Assembly (NCBI GenBank): GCA_905221605.1 | Contig: CAJNDS010000158.1 | Span: 846,176-910,175, forward strand | DNA length: 64,000 nt | Direction: 5' to 3' | Origin: Symbiodinium natans | Lineage: Eukaryota > Sar > Dinophyceae > Suessiales > Symbiodiniaceae | Shown: piece by piece, positions 55,247-64,000 of the stretch | Numbering within the stretch: the stretch's first letter is position 1 | Layout: each line of letters starts with the position of its first letter | Notes under the pieces: generated by a model | What the model was told of the DNA's origin: nothing | Database searches by the model: none | The model's input: the letters and a program-made list of their open reading frames with translations, nothing else | Made by a program: the position numbers and the translations under genes

Positions 55247-56049
55247 CTCTCAAGGTCACGTACAAATGTGTTCCTGTCCGGCATGACATGTTCATTCGTC
55301 ACTCTGCAAAGTCCATGAAGCTCTGTGCATCCTTCCCATGGTCATCTCATCACTTCATATGATGTGTACAAGAGCAGGGAAAAAGAACGCGCTTGCCGTA
55401 GTGATTATGCTGTATTGTTGGCCCACATTGGGTTTCTGAACGTTGCTGCGAACTTGGTCTTCGGGACTTCGTACTCCAGTAATCTGAGGAAGGCAAAGCC
55501 TTCCGAAGACGGTTCCAAGTCCCGCGTGAAGCTGCTTGGATTGCATGTTTTCCTTTTGGCATTGCTTCTGAACACTACTTAAAGTTCGATCTTCGAGACT
55601 TCGCCCAAAGGCATCAAAAGTGCACATGTTTCGGTGGCCCCCGATTCCTGACTTTCAGGTGGAAGCACGAGCTGCGGAAGATTCTGAAAGGCAGGATGGC
55701 TGACATGCAAACAACACACTCTCCTTCGGACAGGTGGAGGGCATGTGTCCTGTGCAGGCCGCGATTTGAAGCAGCTCAGCCTGCGAAAAGTTCGTGGGGA
55801 ATTGGAGGCTCACTTAAACAAGAGATCGGAGTCAGCGGGGAGACTTCTGCAACAGCCAGCCACCTAAATCCAAAACTCCTAAACCTTGAATGCCCGTCGT
55901 GGAAATTTTACCCTCCAGCGCGACGCAGCCTAAAGAGCAGATTGTACGTTTCACACACACTCCCATTCCCAATGCTCCTTGAGTTCATGCAGTGCCAGGG
56001 AGGGGAACGGGAAGCCTCCGAGTGCAGGCAGTGCTTTCACTCCCCGCAG

Positions 56050-56162
56050 ATGGTCTGCTCGAGCATAAGGACGAGGCCACTTGCATTTTCGGAGATGACT
56101 TGCATGACGGCATTGTCTTGCTGTCAAAATACCAAAAGAGCGACAACCTTCAAGAGCTGTAG
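56050..56162 (+). CDS. Acidic terminal exon, hypothetical
   Basis: After CTCCCCGCAG the frame reads GLLEHKDEATCIFGDDLHDG, then IVLLSKYQKSDNLQEL, to TAG at 56160-56162. It is strongly protein-like. A second stop-containing exon candidate lies at 56239-56295 (VKEIVTEIIHSPGLVDSI), so alternative ends are possible. Upstream pieces near 55659-55860 are exon-like but their frame is ambiguous. Confidence 0.4.
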
Positions 56163-56295
56163 GAGTCCTCCAGCTTGCGGGACTGCGGAACAGGAATCTT
56201 TGCTAGCTTATGCTTGCCTGGCGCACCTTGCATCGCAGGTGAAGGAGATAGTGACAGAAATCATTCACAGCCCGGGCCTCGTTGACAGCATCTGA

Positions 56296-56841
56296 AGCAC
56301 TATAAGTATGCTTAATGGGACCCTAAGCCCTAAACCCTAAACCCTAAACCCTAAACCTGGACTGAGAGAGCGCGTGCCAAACCCTAAGCCTCAAGCGCTT
56401 CAAGCTCCACAGAGGTAGCGAGGCCGCTTAGTGAGGACATGTGTCCATGTACAGCGGAGCGATGCGGAGCGGCTGCACCGCTTTTAAACAAAGAACTCTG
56501 TAGGACTTTAGGAAACTTAGGAGGTCACATGCGGCCTGGCCACGGCTGTGGGAAAAGCCGCAGAACAGGGGTGGCACGACCAGAGGGCTTGTGATCTAGG
56601 GGAGGCGCTTGGCAGCCGGAGGACTCGGAGAAAAAAGCTTCGGGCCAAGCTGCATCATGGCGAGATCAAGACTTGAGATCGTTTGTATAAACTCGTATGC
56701 CCTGCTTCATGCCTGGCCTAGCACGCACTGCGGAGGAACGGAGATTCAGCACCTGTGCCAGGAAACGTCTTGCATCCGTCGCGCTTGGGGCTCCAAACCT
56801 GTTCGGTATCTTGGCTCCGGCAGGAGAATGCTTTCTGACTC
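56296..56841. other. No supported gene
   Basis: A CCCTAAA block at 56326-56358 is followed by unique sequence up to the left target duplication of the 5.7-kb element. Confidence 0.5.
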
Positions 56842-56846
56842 CTGTA
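56842..56846. repeat. Left target-site duplication
   Basis: CTGTA directly precedes the left terminal repeat. The identical 5-mer follows the right terminal repeat at 62567-62571. Confidence 0.75.
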
Positions 56847-56946
56847 AGCAAGCATAGGCTAACCCCACACCTCACATCCTATACTCCCCCCTACGCTTTT
56901 ACCTCAATTCTCAACCCGCCTCCCAAAATCAACCTTCCAAAACACT
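56847..56946. repeat. Left terminal inverted repeat
   Basis: The first 47 bases are identical to the complement of the right end. The module CCCCACACCTCACATCCT plus about 70 bases recurs inward at about 57161 and 57514. Confidence 0.85.
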
Positions 56947-57945
56947 AAAACACGAAGCACTCCTCAACTCACAACAAAACAAATAGCACAACCCAAAACA
57001 CAAAGCACCTACCAACACAACACCAAATCCCAATACACATACAAAATCAAAACAACCTCCTTCCCCCACACCTCAACCTTCAAAACACCAAAACACAAAG
57101 CACCTCCCAGCTCAACAAAAACACCAAACACACAAAACAAAATCAGAACAACCTCCTTCCCCCACACCTCACATCCTATACTCCCCCCTACGCTTTTACC
57201 TCAATTCTCAAACCGCCTCCCAAAATCAACCTTCCAAAACACTAAAACACAAAGCACCTCCCAATTCCCACAGCGAAATCCCAAATACAATCCAAAACAC
57301 AAAGCACCTCCCAATTCCCACAGCGAAATCCCAAATACAATCTAAAACACAAAGCACCTCCCAATTCCCACAGCGAAATCCTAAACACAATCCAAAACAC
57401 AAAGCACCTCCCAATCCCACGCCGAAACCCCAAATACAAATCCAAAACCAAAGTATCTCCCAACACAACACCAAACCCCAAGGCACAAGACAAAATCCGA
57501 AGCACCGCCCTGACCCCACACCTCACATCCTATACTCCCCCCTACACTTTCACCCCATTTCTCAAACCGCCTAACAAATCCACCCTTCAAACCGACAAAA
57601 CACAAAGCACCCCCCAACAATCTAAACAAAGATGTGCAAAGATCCATAGCAATCCAAAACAAAGCCATCTCCCACAACCAAAAGCGAAGATCCAAAACAC
57701 AAACCTTAAACCAAAGCAGCTACCTCAACCCATAACCTTATCCATTCTACAGATTCTACACCCAAACTTTAACCCAAAACTTTTACCACCAACCCTAGCC
57801 GAAGCAACCACCTATACCAATATCCTTATCCATTCTATAACCCTAAACCATAACCAATCACCAAATCCTTAACCTTATCCATTCTATAACCCAAGTCATA
57901 GCCAATACCTCAACCCATAACCTTATCCATAATACAACTACTCTA
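56947..57945. repeat. Left subterminal A/C-rich repeat arm
   Basis: The strand is rich in A and C with almost no G. It contains reiterated terminal modules (57161, 57514), four 50-bp tandem units (57251-57450, AAAGCACCTCCCAATTCCCA) and degenerate ACCTTATCCATTCTA units (57725-57930). A shorter counterpart with the complementary bias lies at 62100-62466. Confidence 0.8.
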
Positions 57946-58326
57946 ATGGCATGCACTGGGAATGATGGGTGCTCACTCAAGCCTTGCGACCCCCCTAATA
58001 GAAAACCCCATCTATACCCCCCCACACGCTTTACCCCAACTCTAGAACAGTATCCTACCTTACACCGCAATACCGAAACTATCCAAACAACACTTGCTTC
58101 TCCCAGCACAGAAGAGGGAGCCCAGGAGCCACAGCTGGCTAGACAAATGGAGACATCGCGCCGTATTGCAATCCTCTCATGAGCAATAGTGGGTGCCAGT
58201 GCCCCACGTTGTTGACTGAAGTATTCGTGCATAGTTCTGCATCCTTGGTGCCTTAAGGGGTACAGAAGCCACGCGTCAGCGGCTGTCGTTCAAGCCTGTA
58301 GTGTAGAGAATCCTAACCCGTGAACC

Positions 58327-58902
58327 ATGGCTGCGCCTGTGCCGGCGCCACCCGCTCTTGGTGATGCGAATGCGAATGCCCTTGTGCACGCTGTCCCTGC
58401 GGGCATGGGGCCTGCTGCGGTGGGAGCCGCGCTGAAAAAGAGGAAGATTGTGGAAACTCTGGAAAGTGCCGGCCGTGCAACCCTACATGAGCTTGGGGAA
58501 TATCGCACGCACGAGCATAGAGTTGCAGCGCTGCATGCTGCCGGTGGAGCTGCAGCCGGTGCTGCTGCAGGTGGAGGGGCAGCGGCTGGTGCACCTCCAT
58601 GGTTTGCGGCTGCTATGGCCCCTCTGCTGGCTCGCCTGGACGCGGCTGACGCACGTTCGCGAAATGCAGGCTGCCGGCGCAATGGTGATGCCATCGTTCC
58701 TCTACCGTCAACAGTGGCACTCGGAGCTGCCGTCCCAGCAGCCTTTCCGGCAAACCTGGGCGCCTTACGCAGGCTGAACGTTGCCCAACTCACAGCACTG
58801 GAGAACTTCTATGGGCTTCTTGGAGTGGGCACTGTGAGAACTCGCAAGCAAGCTTTAGGACTCCACCTGACGGGCATTCGCGGTCTTTGCCTGACTTCGT
58901 AG
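58327..58902 (+). CDS. Alanine-rich hypothetical protein of the element
   Basis: ATG to TAG, 191 codons, uninterrupted. Residues 1-35 are Ala/Pro-rich, and 35-65 (KKRKIVETLESAGRATLHEL) form a basic then helical segment. About 70-100 is an Ala/Gly linker. The C-terminal 45 residues (LRRLNVAQLTALENFYGLLG, then VRTRKQALGLHL) look like a helix-turn-helix or SAP-like fold. High GC and host-like codon use contrast with the AT-rich genes of the same element. The sequence suggests DNA binding, but no family is recognised. It could be captured host cargo or a separate insertion. Confidence 0.6.
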   Translation: MAAPVPAPPALGDANANALVHAVPAGMGPAAVGAALKKRKIVETLESAGRATLHELGEYRTHEHRVAALHAAGGAAAGAAAGGGAAAGAPPWFAAAMAPLLARLDAADARSRNAGCRRNGDAIVPLPSTVALGAAVPAAFPANLGALRRLNVAQLTALENFYGLLGVGTVRTRKQALGLHLTGIRGLCLTS

Positions 58903-59494
58903 TTTCACAGAGCGCACTTCACGGGGAAGCGTCGTGCCAAACAGTCTGCGCAAGTTGACTGATAGGAAGCGCAGAGGCCAGGTTACAGGCTGGCTTAGGG
59001 CTGTGGTTGCAACTTTGACAGGTGAACATGAGCGTCAACAGCATTCTCTCCGAGAAGCACGAGACAAGACCCCTTCGAGGGTAGGTTTAGGCTAGGGGTC
59101 TATAGGTTTCGTTCTGAGAGGGATTTTTTGCGCGTATCGGGTTCTGGTTATCGTTGACAGCGAAGGCGTTTGCGTGGAGACTTGCTGGCTGGGGGTTTGA
59201 GGTCTTAGTCCTTGGATTGGTAGAGCGTTTAGATTAAGAGGGTTTTTATGGCTGCTTGTTGTGCCTTGTTTTGTGCATTTTTGGTGAGCAACGTTGAAGT
59301 CGAAACCATAAATTCAAAACTCAATGTAGGAATACAGCATAAGGAGTGGAGACTCTTTTTGCAAGCCCGAATGATATTTCTCTTGCTCACACCTTTTTGC
59401 AGCAACTCTACGTAAACATTTTGCAAAGCAAACTGAAACACAAAATGACAGACACTGCACAAATGATGCATAAATGCCGTTTCCAACTGGTGTT
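58903..59494. other. Element interior, no supported gene
   Basis: Base composition changes here from host-like GC to AT-rich at about 59220-59240. A minus-strand ORF at 59229-59486 has no motif. Confidence 0.45.
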
Positions 59495-60456
59495 CTACAC
59501 CTTTAACAATTCGTGGCGTAAATAACCTCTTTTATCATCGTTCTCCAAATAATAGTAGTTCTGCCCTAATTTCTTATCTATTCGTTTAACTGTTTCTATA
59601 GTCTTTAACCAATGACTTGTGCGTTCTTTTTCACTAATGCCTTTTTTGCGCATTATTTTAACACTATCTCCCAACTCTATTTCGGGGTATGTTCTATTAC
59701 GCTTTGCTTGTAAAGATATATTCAATTTAACTTCAAATTCATTTTTCTTTTTCCTTGCATCTAATGGTGTCATTTTTGTAGTTGATGAAACCATTTTATT
59801 ATGATATGTTAATAATATCTCCAAATTATAACCTATCCACTGGATGTTTTGCTTACCCTTTTTTTCATCTGCTTCAACCCGCTTAAAAAGCATATCTTTA
59901 TAGGTTCTTACAAACCGCTCCGCGAATGCTGGCTGTCCTCTTGTTCTGTGTATCTCAATTTTCTCACGTTCTAAATATTCTATACTATAATGGTTTTACT
60001 ATACAAACTCCCTTCTTCATCACTGTAAAACATCTTTGGTTTATCCCCCATTTTTTGTAGTCCTTCCATTATTCCCGCTAACATATCAGGTGGTTCTTTA
60101 CTCTTAACAGGTATAACAGTAGCATATTTACTGAAAATATCAATTAAAACTAATCCTATTCTAAATTTTTGGTTTTCTAAATCATTTTTACTAATAAAAA
60201 ACAAATCCACCTGATATTCAAAATACGCGTGAGGTGCTACAAAACTATTCTCGCCACGCGGTTTGCGCTTTTCTTCAATATTTTTCCTAAAAAACTCCTC
60301 AACATCTTCTTTCGTAATACTTTTATCTTTTTCAAGGGCATCTTTCAAAGTAGTCGCCCTACTCCCAAACCCCGAACGGTCATAATATATATCATTAATG
60401 ATTTTTTGCTTATTTGTAGGGTCTGCGGCCCTAGCGCTTTGTTGTGCGGAACTCAT
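59495..60456 (-). pseudogene. rve-type DDE integrase, one frameshift
   Basis: The ATG at 60456 (reading leftwards) opens 158 codons, then a stop. The reading frame resumes one base over at about 59985 and continues to 59495. In the first part D84 (in YQVDLFF) and D146 (in FYSDEEGSLYS), with IDIFSKYATVIPVKSK between, match the retroviral-type catalytic core. After the shift, GQPAFAERFVRTYKDML carries the third acidic residue, and a basic C-terminal domain with a chromo/SH3-like ending follows. These are Polinton/virophage/retroelement integrase features. A 5-base insertion of a short tandem (GTATA) near 59985 would explain the shift. No N-terminal HHCC zinc finger is seen. Confidence 0.75.
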
Positions 60457-60564
60457 ATAAATAATAATAGAAAATATTACTATTATTATTTAATGGACAC
60501 TGACATTACAGTAAAAGCAATAAGCACAACAATTGTCTAAATGATGTCCGTAATCATTACATAG

Positions 60565-60801
60565 ACGCTGTGCTGTAAAGTAAAACGAAGGGGAATTACT
60601 CCATCAGATGAAATCTTCAAGAATACAAACGACAACATACAGTTAGGCGATATATCTAAATGCGATACAGGTTTTGGACGAACAGGAAAACAAATTACAC
60701 CAGAAGAGACAGAAGAGCAATTAGAAGAACTAAGGGAAGATATGAAAGAAGTTAAGAAGGATATTAATGCATTAAAAAATAACTTGAATATGATGGATTG
60801 A
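60565..60801 (+). pseudogene. Coiled-coil ORF fragment lacking a start codon
   Basis: The frame is open for 78 codons to TGA at 60799-60801. It reads as a polar N-terminal part, then TPEETEEQLEELREDMKEVK and a Lys/Asn-rich end. The only in-frame ATG (60742) is near the end and a TAG lies just upstream, so the 5' end is probably lost or starts unconventionally. Heptad-like spacing of hydrophobic residues suggests a coiled coil. Confidence 0.4.
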
Positions 60802-61022
60802 TATTTAAAAGATTAGTCATTAAATAATATGACAGGGCAAGTATGCCATTTTGGAAGAGAGACCCCTAACGCCTTTCGTTTCACATTGAATGGTCTCATT
60901 GAAAGGGGAAAGTAAATGATTGAACATTCAATAGCATCTCATAAGCAGGTGCTTAATTAGTTTCGTTAAAGCATTAAGGAATTGGTTTTTATAATAATTA
61001 TTATAAAAAATCAGTTAAGTAT

Positions 61023-61241
61023 ATGGTTAGATATGTAGAAAAAATCATTGTATCGTTTTATGTTAATGATAAATGCGGTTGTGAAAGCGGGTTAGATAAC
61101 GTAAGATATTGTCCGAGTTGTAAGATATGTAGAAATCATCAATATTTCAAGAGTAAAAACAAAAACATAGAATACAATAAGTTATGTAGGAGATGTTTAG
61201 ACAGTATGAACAAATACAAAATGGCATATGTTAAATTGTAG
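61023..61241 (+). CDS. Small cysteine-rich (zinc-ribbon-like) protein
   Basis: ATG to TAG, 72 codons. It has eight cysteines arranged as C-x-C, then CPSCKIC, then LCRRC, which suits one or two zinc-binding ribbons, plus a basic remainder (KSKNKN). Small zinc-ribbon proteins are common in large DNA viruses and virophages. The upstream 60 bases are almost pure AT. Confidence 0.55.
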   Translation: MVRYVEKIIVSFYVNDKCGCESGLDNVRYCPSCKICRNHQYFKSKNKNIEYNKLCRRCLDSMNKYKMAYVKL

Positions 61242-61272
61242 TCTTTTTAACTACATATTTAAACGCACTTTT

Positions 61273-61302
61273 AGACTAAAACTTTTAAAAAAAGTTTTAA
61301 TC
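61273..61302. promoter_or_regulatory. AT-rich palindrome before the small gene at 61323
   Basis: AGACTAAAACTTTT and AAAAGTTTTAATCT form an inverted repeat, followed by a further TCTAAAACTTTTATATAG. It lies between the stop of 61023-61241 and the next start. It could be a promoter or a transcription terminator of the element. Confidence 0.4.
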
Positions 61303-61322
61303 TAAAACTTTTATATAGTAAG

Positions 61323-61463
61323 ATGAGTGATTTGGATGATGAGGTTAAAGAAACAAAGGCAACACGCTTTCAAAAGATATTAGATAAGTTAGAACTAATT
61401 GAAAAGGCAGTTAATAAACTTAACGAAGAGAAACCTAAACAAATTAAAAAAACCAATGGATAA
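61323..61463 (+). CDS. Small acidic/basic helical protein
   Basis: ATG to TAA, 46 codons, reading MSDLDDEVKETKATRFQKIL, then a leucine-containing helix and a lysine tail. It overlaps the next ORF by eight bases at ATGGATAA, as in compact viral gene arrays. No family is recognised. Confidence 0.45.
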   Translation: MSDLDDEVKETKATRFQKILDKLELIEKAVNKLNEEKPKQIKKTNG

Positions 61464-61596
61464 AGATAGTGATATTTACAAGAATAAGAGAAATGTTTAT
61501 GTTAATAAACTGAATAACAAGGACATTAAGTTTCCAAAGAAAGAGACATTAGAATATTATGAGATTAAGTTTGACAACCAAGAGAGAGCATATTAA
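61456..61596 (+). CDS. Small lysine-rich protein overlapping the previous gene
   Basis: The ATG at 61456 lies inside the stop region of 61323-61463. It has 46 codons, is rich in Lys, Asn and Tyr (YKNKRNVYVNKLNNKDIKF), and stops at TAA 61594-61596. The frame is open further upstream without an ATG. No family is recognised. Confidence 0.4.
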   Translation: MDKDSDIYKNKRNVYVNKLNNKDIKFPKKETLEYYEIKFDNQERAY

Positions 61597-61654
61597 ATTT
61601 TCTGTATTTTACAAAAACCATTTAAAGAAATATTACGTATAATAATTATATAAT

Positions 61655-62062
61655 ATGTTTAGTTATGAGGAACAGGAGGAAATTATTAATGAATTCTTAA
61701 CTGCTTGTGGAGAAAAGCAAGAAGAACTAGAAAAAGAAGATTTTAAAACACAATACGACAAACTGCTAGTAACAGCCGCGAATCACATATTTCAACTTGA
61801 ACAAGTAGAAACGAAGAATTTTGTGCCAATCAAACAAGCAATACTGAAATTTATGGAACAAGCCCAAAACGGACGAAATTATTTAGACGAGCCATATGTA
61901 TATACTCCTAAATTCACGTGGCATAAAAAATTACAAAAGTATCATTGGTTAGAAATACACAAACAAGGAACACGGTATGTTGGTAGTAAAGAAAGATTGG
62001 AACGCATAGATTTCAAAGTAGTTGAAGCACCAAGCAAATATTATAATAACTGGCATTGCTGA
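61655..62062 (+). CDS. Hypothetical AT-rich gene of the element
   Basis: ATG to TGA, 135 codons, after an AT-rich leader. The N-terminal half is an acidic helix pair (EEQEEIINEFLTACGEKQEE). The C-terminal half is aromatic and basic (YTPKFTWHKKLQKYHWLEIH, then YVGSKERLERIDFKVV). It reads as an intact folded protein but I recognise no family. Codon use is strongly A/T-ending, unlike the host genes. Confidence 0.6.
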   Translation: MFSYEEQEEIINEFLTACGEKQEELEKEDFKTQYDKLLVTAANHIFQLEQVETKNFVPIKQAILKFMEQAQNGRNYLDEPYVYTPKFTWHKKLQKYHWLEIHKQGTRYVGSKERLERIDFKVVEAPSKYYNNWHC

Positions 62063-62099
62063 TAGTTAAATAGCATTTTACTAATTAAATTTGGTAAAA

Positions 62100-62466
62100 T
62101 TCTATAGGATATGGGTTATAATCTTTTGGGGTTTTTCGATTAGGGTCTTACCCCACACCTCATATTAGGATATGGGTTATTTTATGGTTGAGGGTAGGAT
62201 TTGTTTAGGCGCTTCGGGTTTTGGATTATGTTTTGGACTGTTGTATTGGGTTGGTGGGTTGCTTTGTTTTCGGGATTATTGTGTTGGTTTTGGGAGGTGC
62301 TTTGTGTTTTGCGGGATTTAAGGGTTGAAATGTTAGGCGGTTTGAGAAATGAGGTGAAAGTGTAGGGGGGAGTATAGGGCATGAGGTGTGGGGTTAGCTG
62401 GTGCTTTCGGTTTTTGTGGGTCAGGATTGTGGTAAGCTGGTGGATGTATGTAGTGCTTTGGTTTGG
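62100..62466. repeat. Right subterminal T/G-rich repeat arm
   Basis: This is the complementary bias of the left arm. It contains an inner terminal module (about 62340-62396: GTAGGGGGGAGTATAGGG, then GAGGTGTGGGGTTAGC) and ACCCCACACCTCAT in the opposite orientation near 62150. Confidence 0.75.
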
Positions 62467-62571
62467 GTTGTATCAGGAAGGTCGGTTTATTAGGTGGTTA
62501 GAGAATTGGGGTCAAAGTATAGGGGGGAGTATAGGATGTGAGGTGTGGGGTTAGCCTATGCTTGCTCTGTA
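62467..62571. repeat. Right terminal inverted repeat and target duplication
   Basis: It ends GGGGTTAGCCTATGCTTGCT at 62566, the exact inverse of the left end, followed by CTGTA at 62567-62571. Confidence 0.85.
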
Positions 62572-63683
62572 AGCTCTATTCACTCTCACTGCACACGCAC
62601 CTTGACGACATGCTTCTTATTCTCCTCAACCATGCACCCAGAATTCGACACCGACGAAATAATTTGCTGTGCTGGAACCGCCAATAGGGACCCCTCCTCC
62701 CATACTTGGCCTTCTCTGTGAAACCTGCGCAGCTCTCGAACGCGGCCTTTTCAGGAAGATGATCCGGAAGTTTTTGTACAACTGAGAGAGCGAGAGAGAG
62801 CCGGAGCGAGCTTGGGGCAGGAAAGAAGGAAGGAAGGAAGAGGGGAGGGTTGATTAAGTGCGCAGAAGAATGAGAGAAAGAGATAAAGAAAGAAAGAACT
62901 GGAGAAAGAAACAAATAAAGACAAAGACAGAACAAAGATATCGAGAAGACATGCTTGTACCGCGCATCTTCACGTTGTTCGGCGGGGAGAGGGGGGGGGG
63001 TCGTCGTTGAATTTTGGGCGCTTTCTCTCTTGGTGCGGACGTTCATGCATTCGTGAGATGAACGTACATGTCCAGGGGCTTTCGGCTCAAGAGTCACATG
63101 CCTCGAAGGGCGAGGACTGGTGTTGCGCCCCTACGCGACTCCATGCGCCTTGGACGGATTGGAGGGGGGGGGGGGGGGGGGGGGATGCCAAGGTGGTGAT
63201 CACAGCACTTGGCTTTTGATGGTCGGCAGAAGGTGCAAATTGGCTGTGTGCGCGCACAAGCAGTTCTACATCGTGCTATCCACAAAATCCATGGAGAGTC
63301 ACTGCATCACTGAAAATGCCACACGAGCCAGCCGACTTCCCTGGCAAAGACAGCGCGCTTGACATTTCCAGCGAGGTCCGATCGGATCTTCCTGAGGCTT
63401 GATAGGTTTACATCAAGCTACCTGCAAGCACCAGTTTTTTGTGTTCACAGAAATCGACTGGGCCTCGCAGAATTCTTGAGGTTTCATGTACTGGAATGAC
63501 CACTGTAAGTTTTCAGGAGGTGTTGAAAAGGACGAAAGCCTTTCTAGAGGCTGCCTTCAGCTTAGGTGAACGCCCACATCATTTTACCTTTCTTACTGGT
63601 GCTCAGCTCAGCTGGGTCGATCTTCCACTGCGCAGGACCTGTGCTGTTTCTGCTCTGGCGCTGCGATTGGTGCTGCGTCATAT
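62572..63683. other. No firm gene; purine-rich tract and exon-like pieces
   Basis: GAGA/GAAG-rich DNA at 62786-62950 and a 22-G run at 63163-63184. A stretch near 63215-63310 is open in two frames (for example AHKQFYIVLSTKSMESHCIT), so neither can be chosen. A possible exon at 63452-63505 ends at ACT|GTAAGT. Confidence 0.35.
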
Positions 63684-63785
63684 GGGGGTTTACGATAATA
63701 AGGGGCCCCTTTTTTCGACCCCCAAATAGTAGGATCCCCTTATATGAAGGACCCCAATAAGGTACCCCTTAATTCGTATACCCCC
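63684..63785. mobile_element. MITE-like palindrome, family A copy 5
   Basis: It begins GGGGGTTTACGATAATAAGG and ends AATTCGTATACCCCC, with ATATG on the left and ATATC on the right. This is the most complete copy, with internal CCCCCAAATAGTAGGATCCCC and AATAAGGTACCCC. Confidence 0.8.
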
Positions 63786-64000
63786 ATATCTTGTTCCAGT
63801 TCATTTCCGACATTTTCCGACTTGCAAGTATGAGTGGGCTTGGGCTGAGATCGGCGTAAAGCCGACGCAGAACTTCATGGCCGCACCTCTGCTGCATCTA
63901 TGTTCTTCGAATTTCCCATGGCCCCCTTACGCCCTTCGAACCGTGAGAACCAAGCTTGGAAAAGTCTGACATCTTCTTTGCTGCCTCGCTCCGACATCAG

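Larger units (their letters stand above)
2211..56360. repeat. Further short interstitial telomere-type blocks (list)
   Basis: Shorter blocks of TTTAGGG or CCCTAAA not listed separately lie near 2211-2250, 6932-7030, 8048-8062, 10210-10247, 18700-18724, 20008-20030, 21181-21207, 31138-31182, 40440-40530, 40985-41012, 42640-42682, 46096-46168, 46946-46995, 50008-50024, 53694-53720 and 56326-56358. Orientation switches repeatedly. Most lie in introns or between genes and none is within an assigned exon. Confidence 0.8.
56847..62566. mobile_element. 5.72-kb integrated element with rve integrase (Polinton/virophage-like)
   Basis: Both ends carry an inverted repeat beginning AGCAAGCATAGGCTAACCCC, identical for 47 bases and then about 80% to roughly 100 bases. 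CTGTA flanks it directly (56842-56846 and 62567-62571). The right two thirds are AT-rich, unlike the host. The element encodes a DDE integrase on the minus strand (broken), small plus-strand genes at 60.6-62.1 kb, and a GC-rich gene at 58.3 kb. Terminal AG...CT, long inverted repeats, an rve integrase and a short target duplication are typical of Polinton/Maverick elements and virophage relatives, although those usually give 6 bp and are 15-25 kb. No polymerase, packaging ATPase or capsid gene is visible, so this is a deletion derivative or a different small lineage. Confidence 0.8.

Noticed and set aside
57251-57450. CRISPR-like array of 50-bp repeats
   Set aside because: Units are directly adjacent without spacers and the genome is eukaryotic; it is a tandem repeat in the element arm.

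Overview
The window looks like nuclear DNA of a dinoflagellate, most like the Suessiales/Symbiodiniaceae type; I cannot name a species. The reasons are: dozens of interstitial TTTAGGG/CCCTAAA blocks, low gene density with short exons in long introns, at least two likely GC-AG introns plus AG|G acceptors, one degenerate spliced-leader-like 22-mer (11027-11048), long homopolymer and microsatellite tracts, and host genes of kinds common in dinoflagellates (FkbM-type methyltransferase, nucleotide-sugar glycosyltransferase, secreted JmjC-like protein). No prokaryotic operon, CRISPR array, rRNA or tRNA was found.

Layout. 0-9.4 kb: glycosyltransferase-like exons at 1055-1221 and 8109-9328, which are one very long gene or two genes, plus an intact single-exon FkbM-like methyltransferase (3878-4972). 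9.4-13.7 kb: almost gene-free, with repeats and the spliced-leader-like relic. 13760-14920: an intact single-exon secreted JmjC/cupin-like protein whose 3' end is tandemly duplicated. 18.2-19.4 kb: a charged coiled-coil gene in three exons with matching phases. 20.6-26.1 kb: two tandem, diverged copies of a multi-exon helical protein containing an NPSAF motif; related motif exons recur at 27.7, 42.3, 44.7 and 47.1 kb. 29.2-30.6 kb: a terminal exon and a secreted-protein gene. 31.5-53.8 kb: mostly repeats, MITE-like palindromes and microsatellites with a few orphan exons. 53.9-56.3 kb: terminal parts of one or two lysine-rich or acidic genes.

56847-62566 is a discrete 5.72-kb integrated element. 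It has a 47-bp perfect terminal inverted repeat extending imperfectly to about 100 bp, a 5-bp direct repeat CTGTA on both sides, a retroviral-type (rve, Polinton/virophage-like) integrase broken by one frameshift, several small AT-rich genes of viral style, and one GC-rich alanine-rich gene of host-like composition. It is the best candidate here for an undescribed mobile or viral system.

At least eight families of short palindromic elements (about 85-155 bp) were also found. One family has 6-bp target duplications at two independent sites. Many exons, especially in the glycosyltransferase and the 29.5-kb gene, lie beside telomere-type arrays. One exon (8715-8828) sits between two inverted arrays that could pair in the pre-mRNA.
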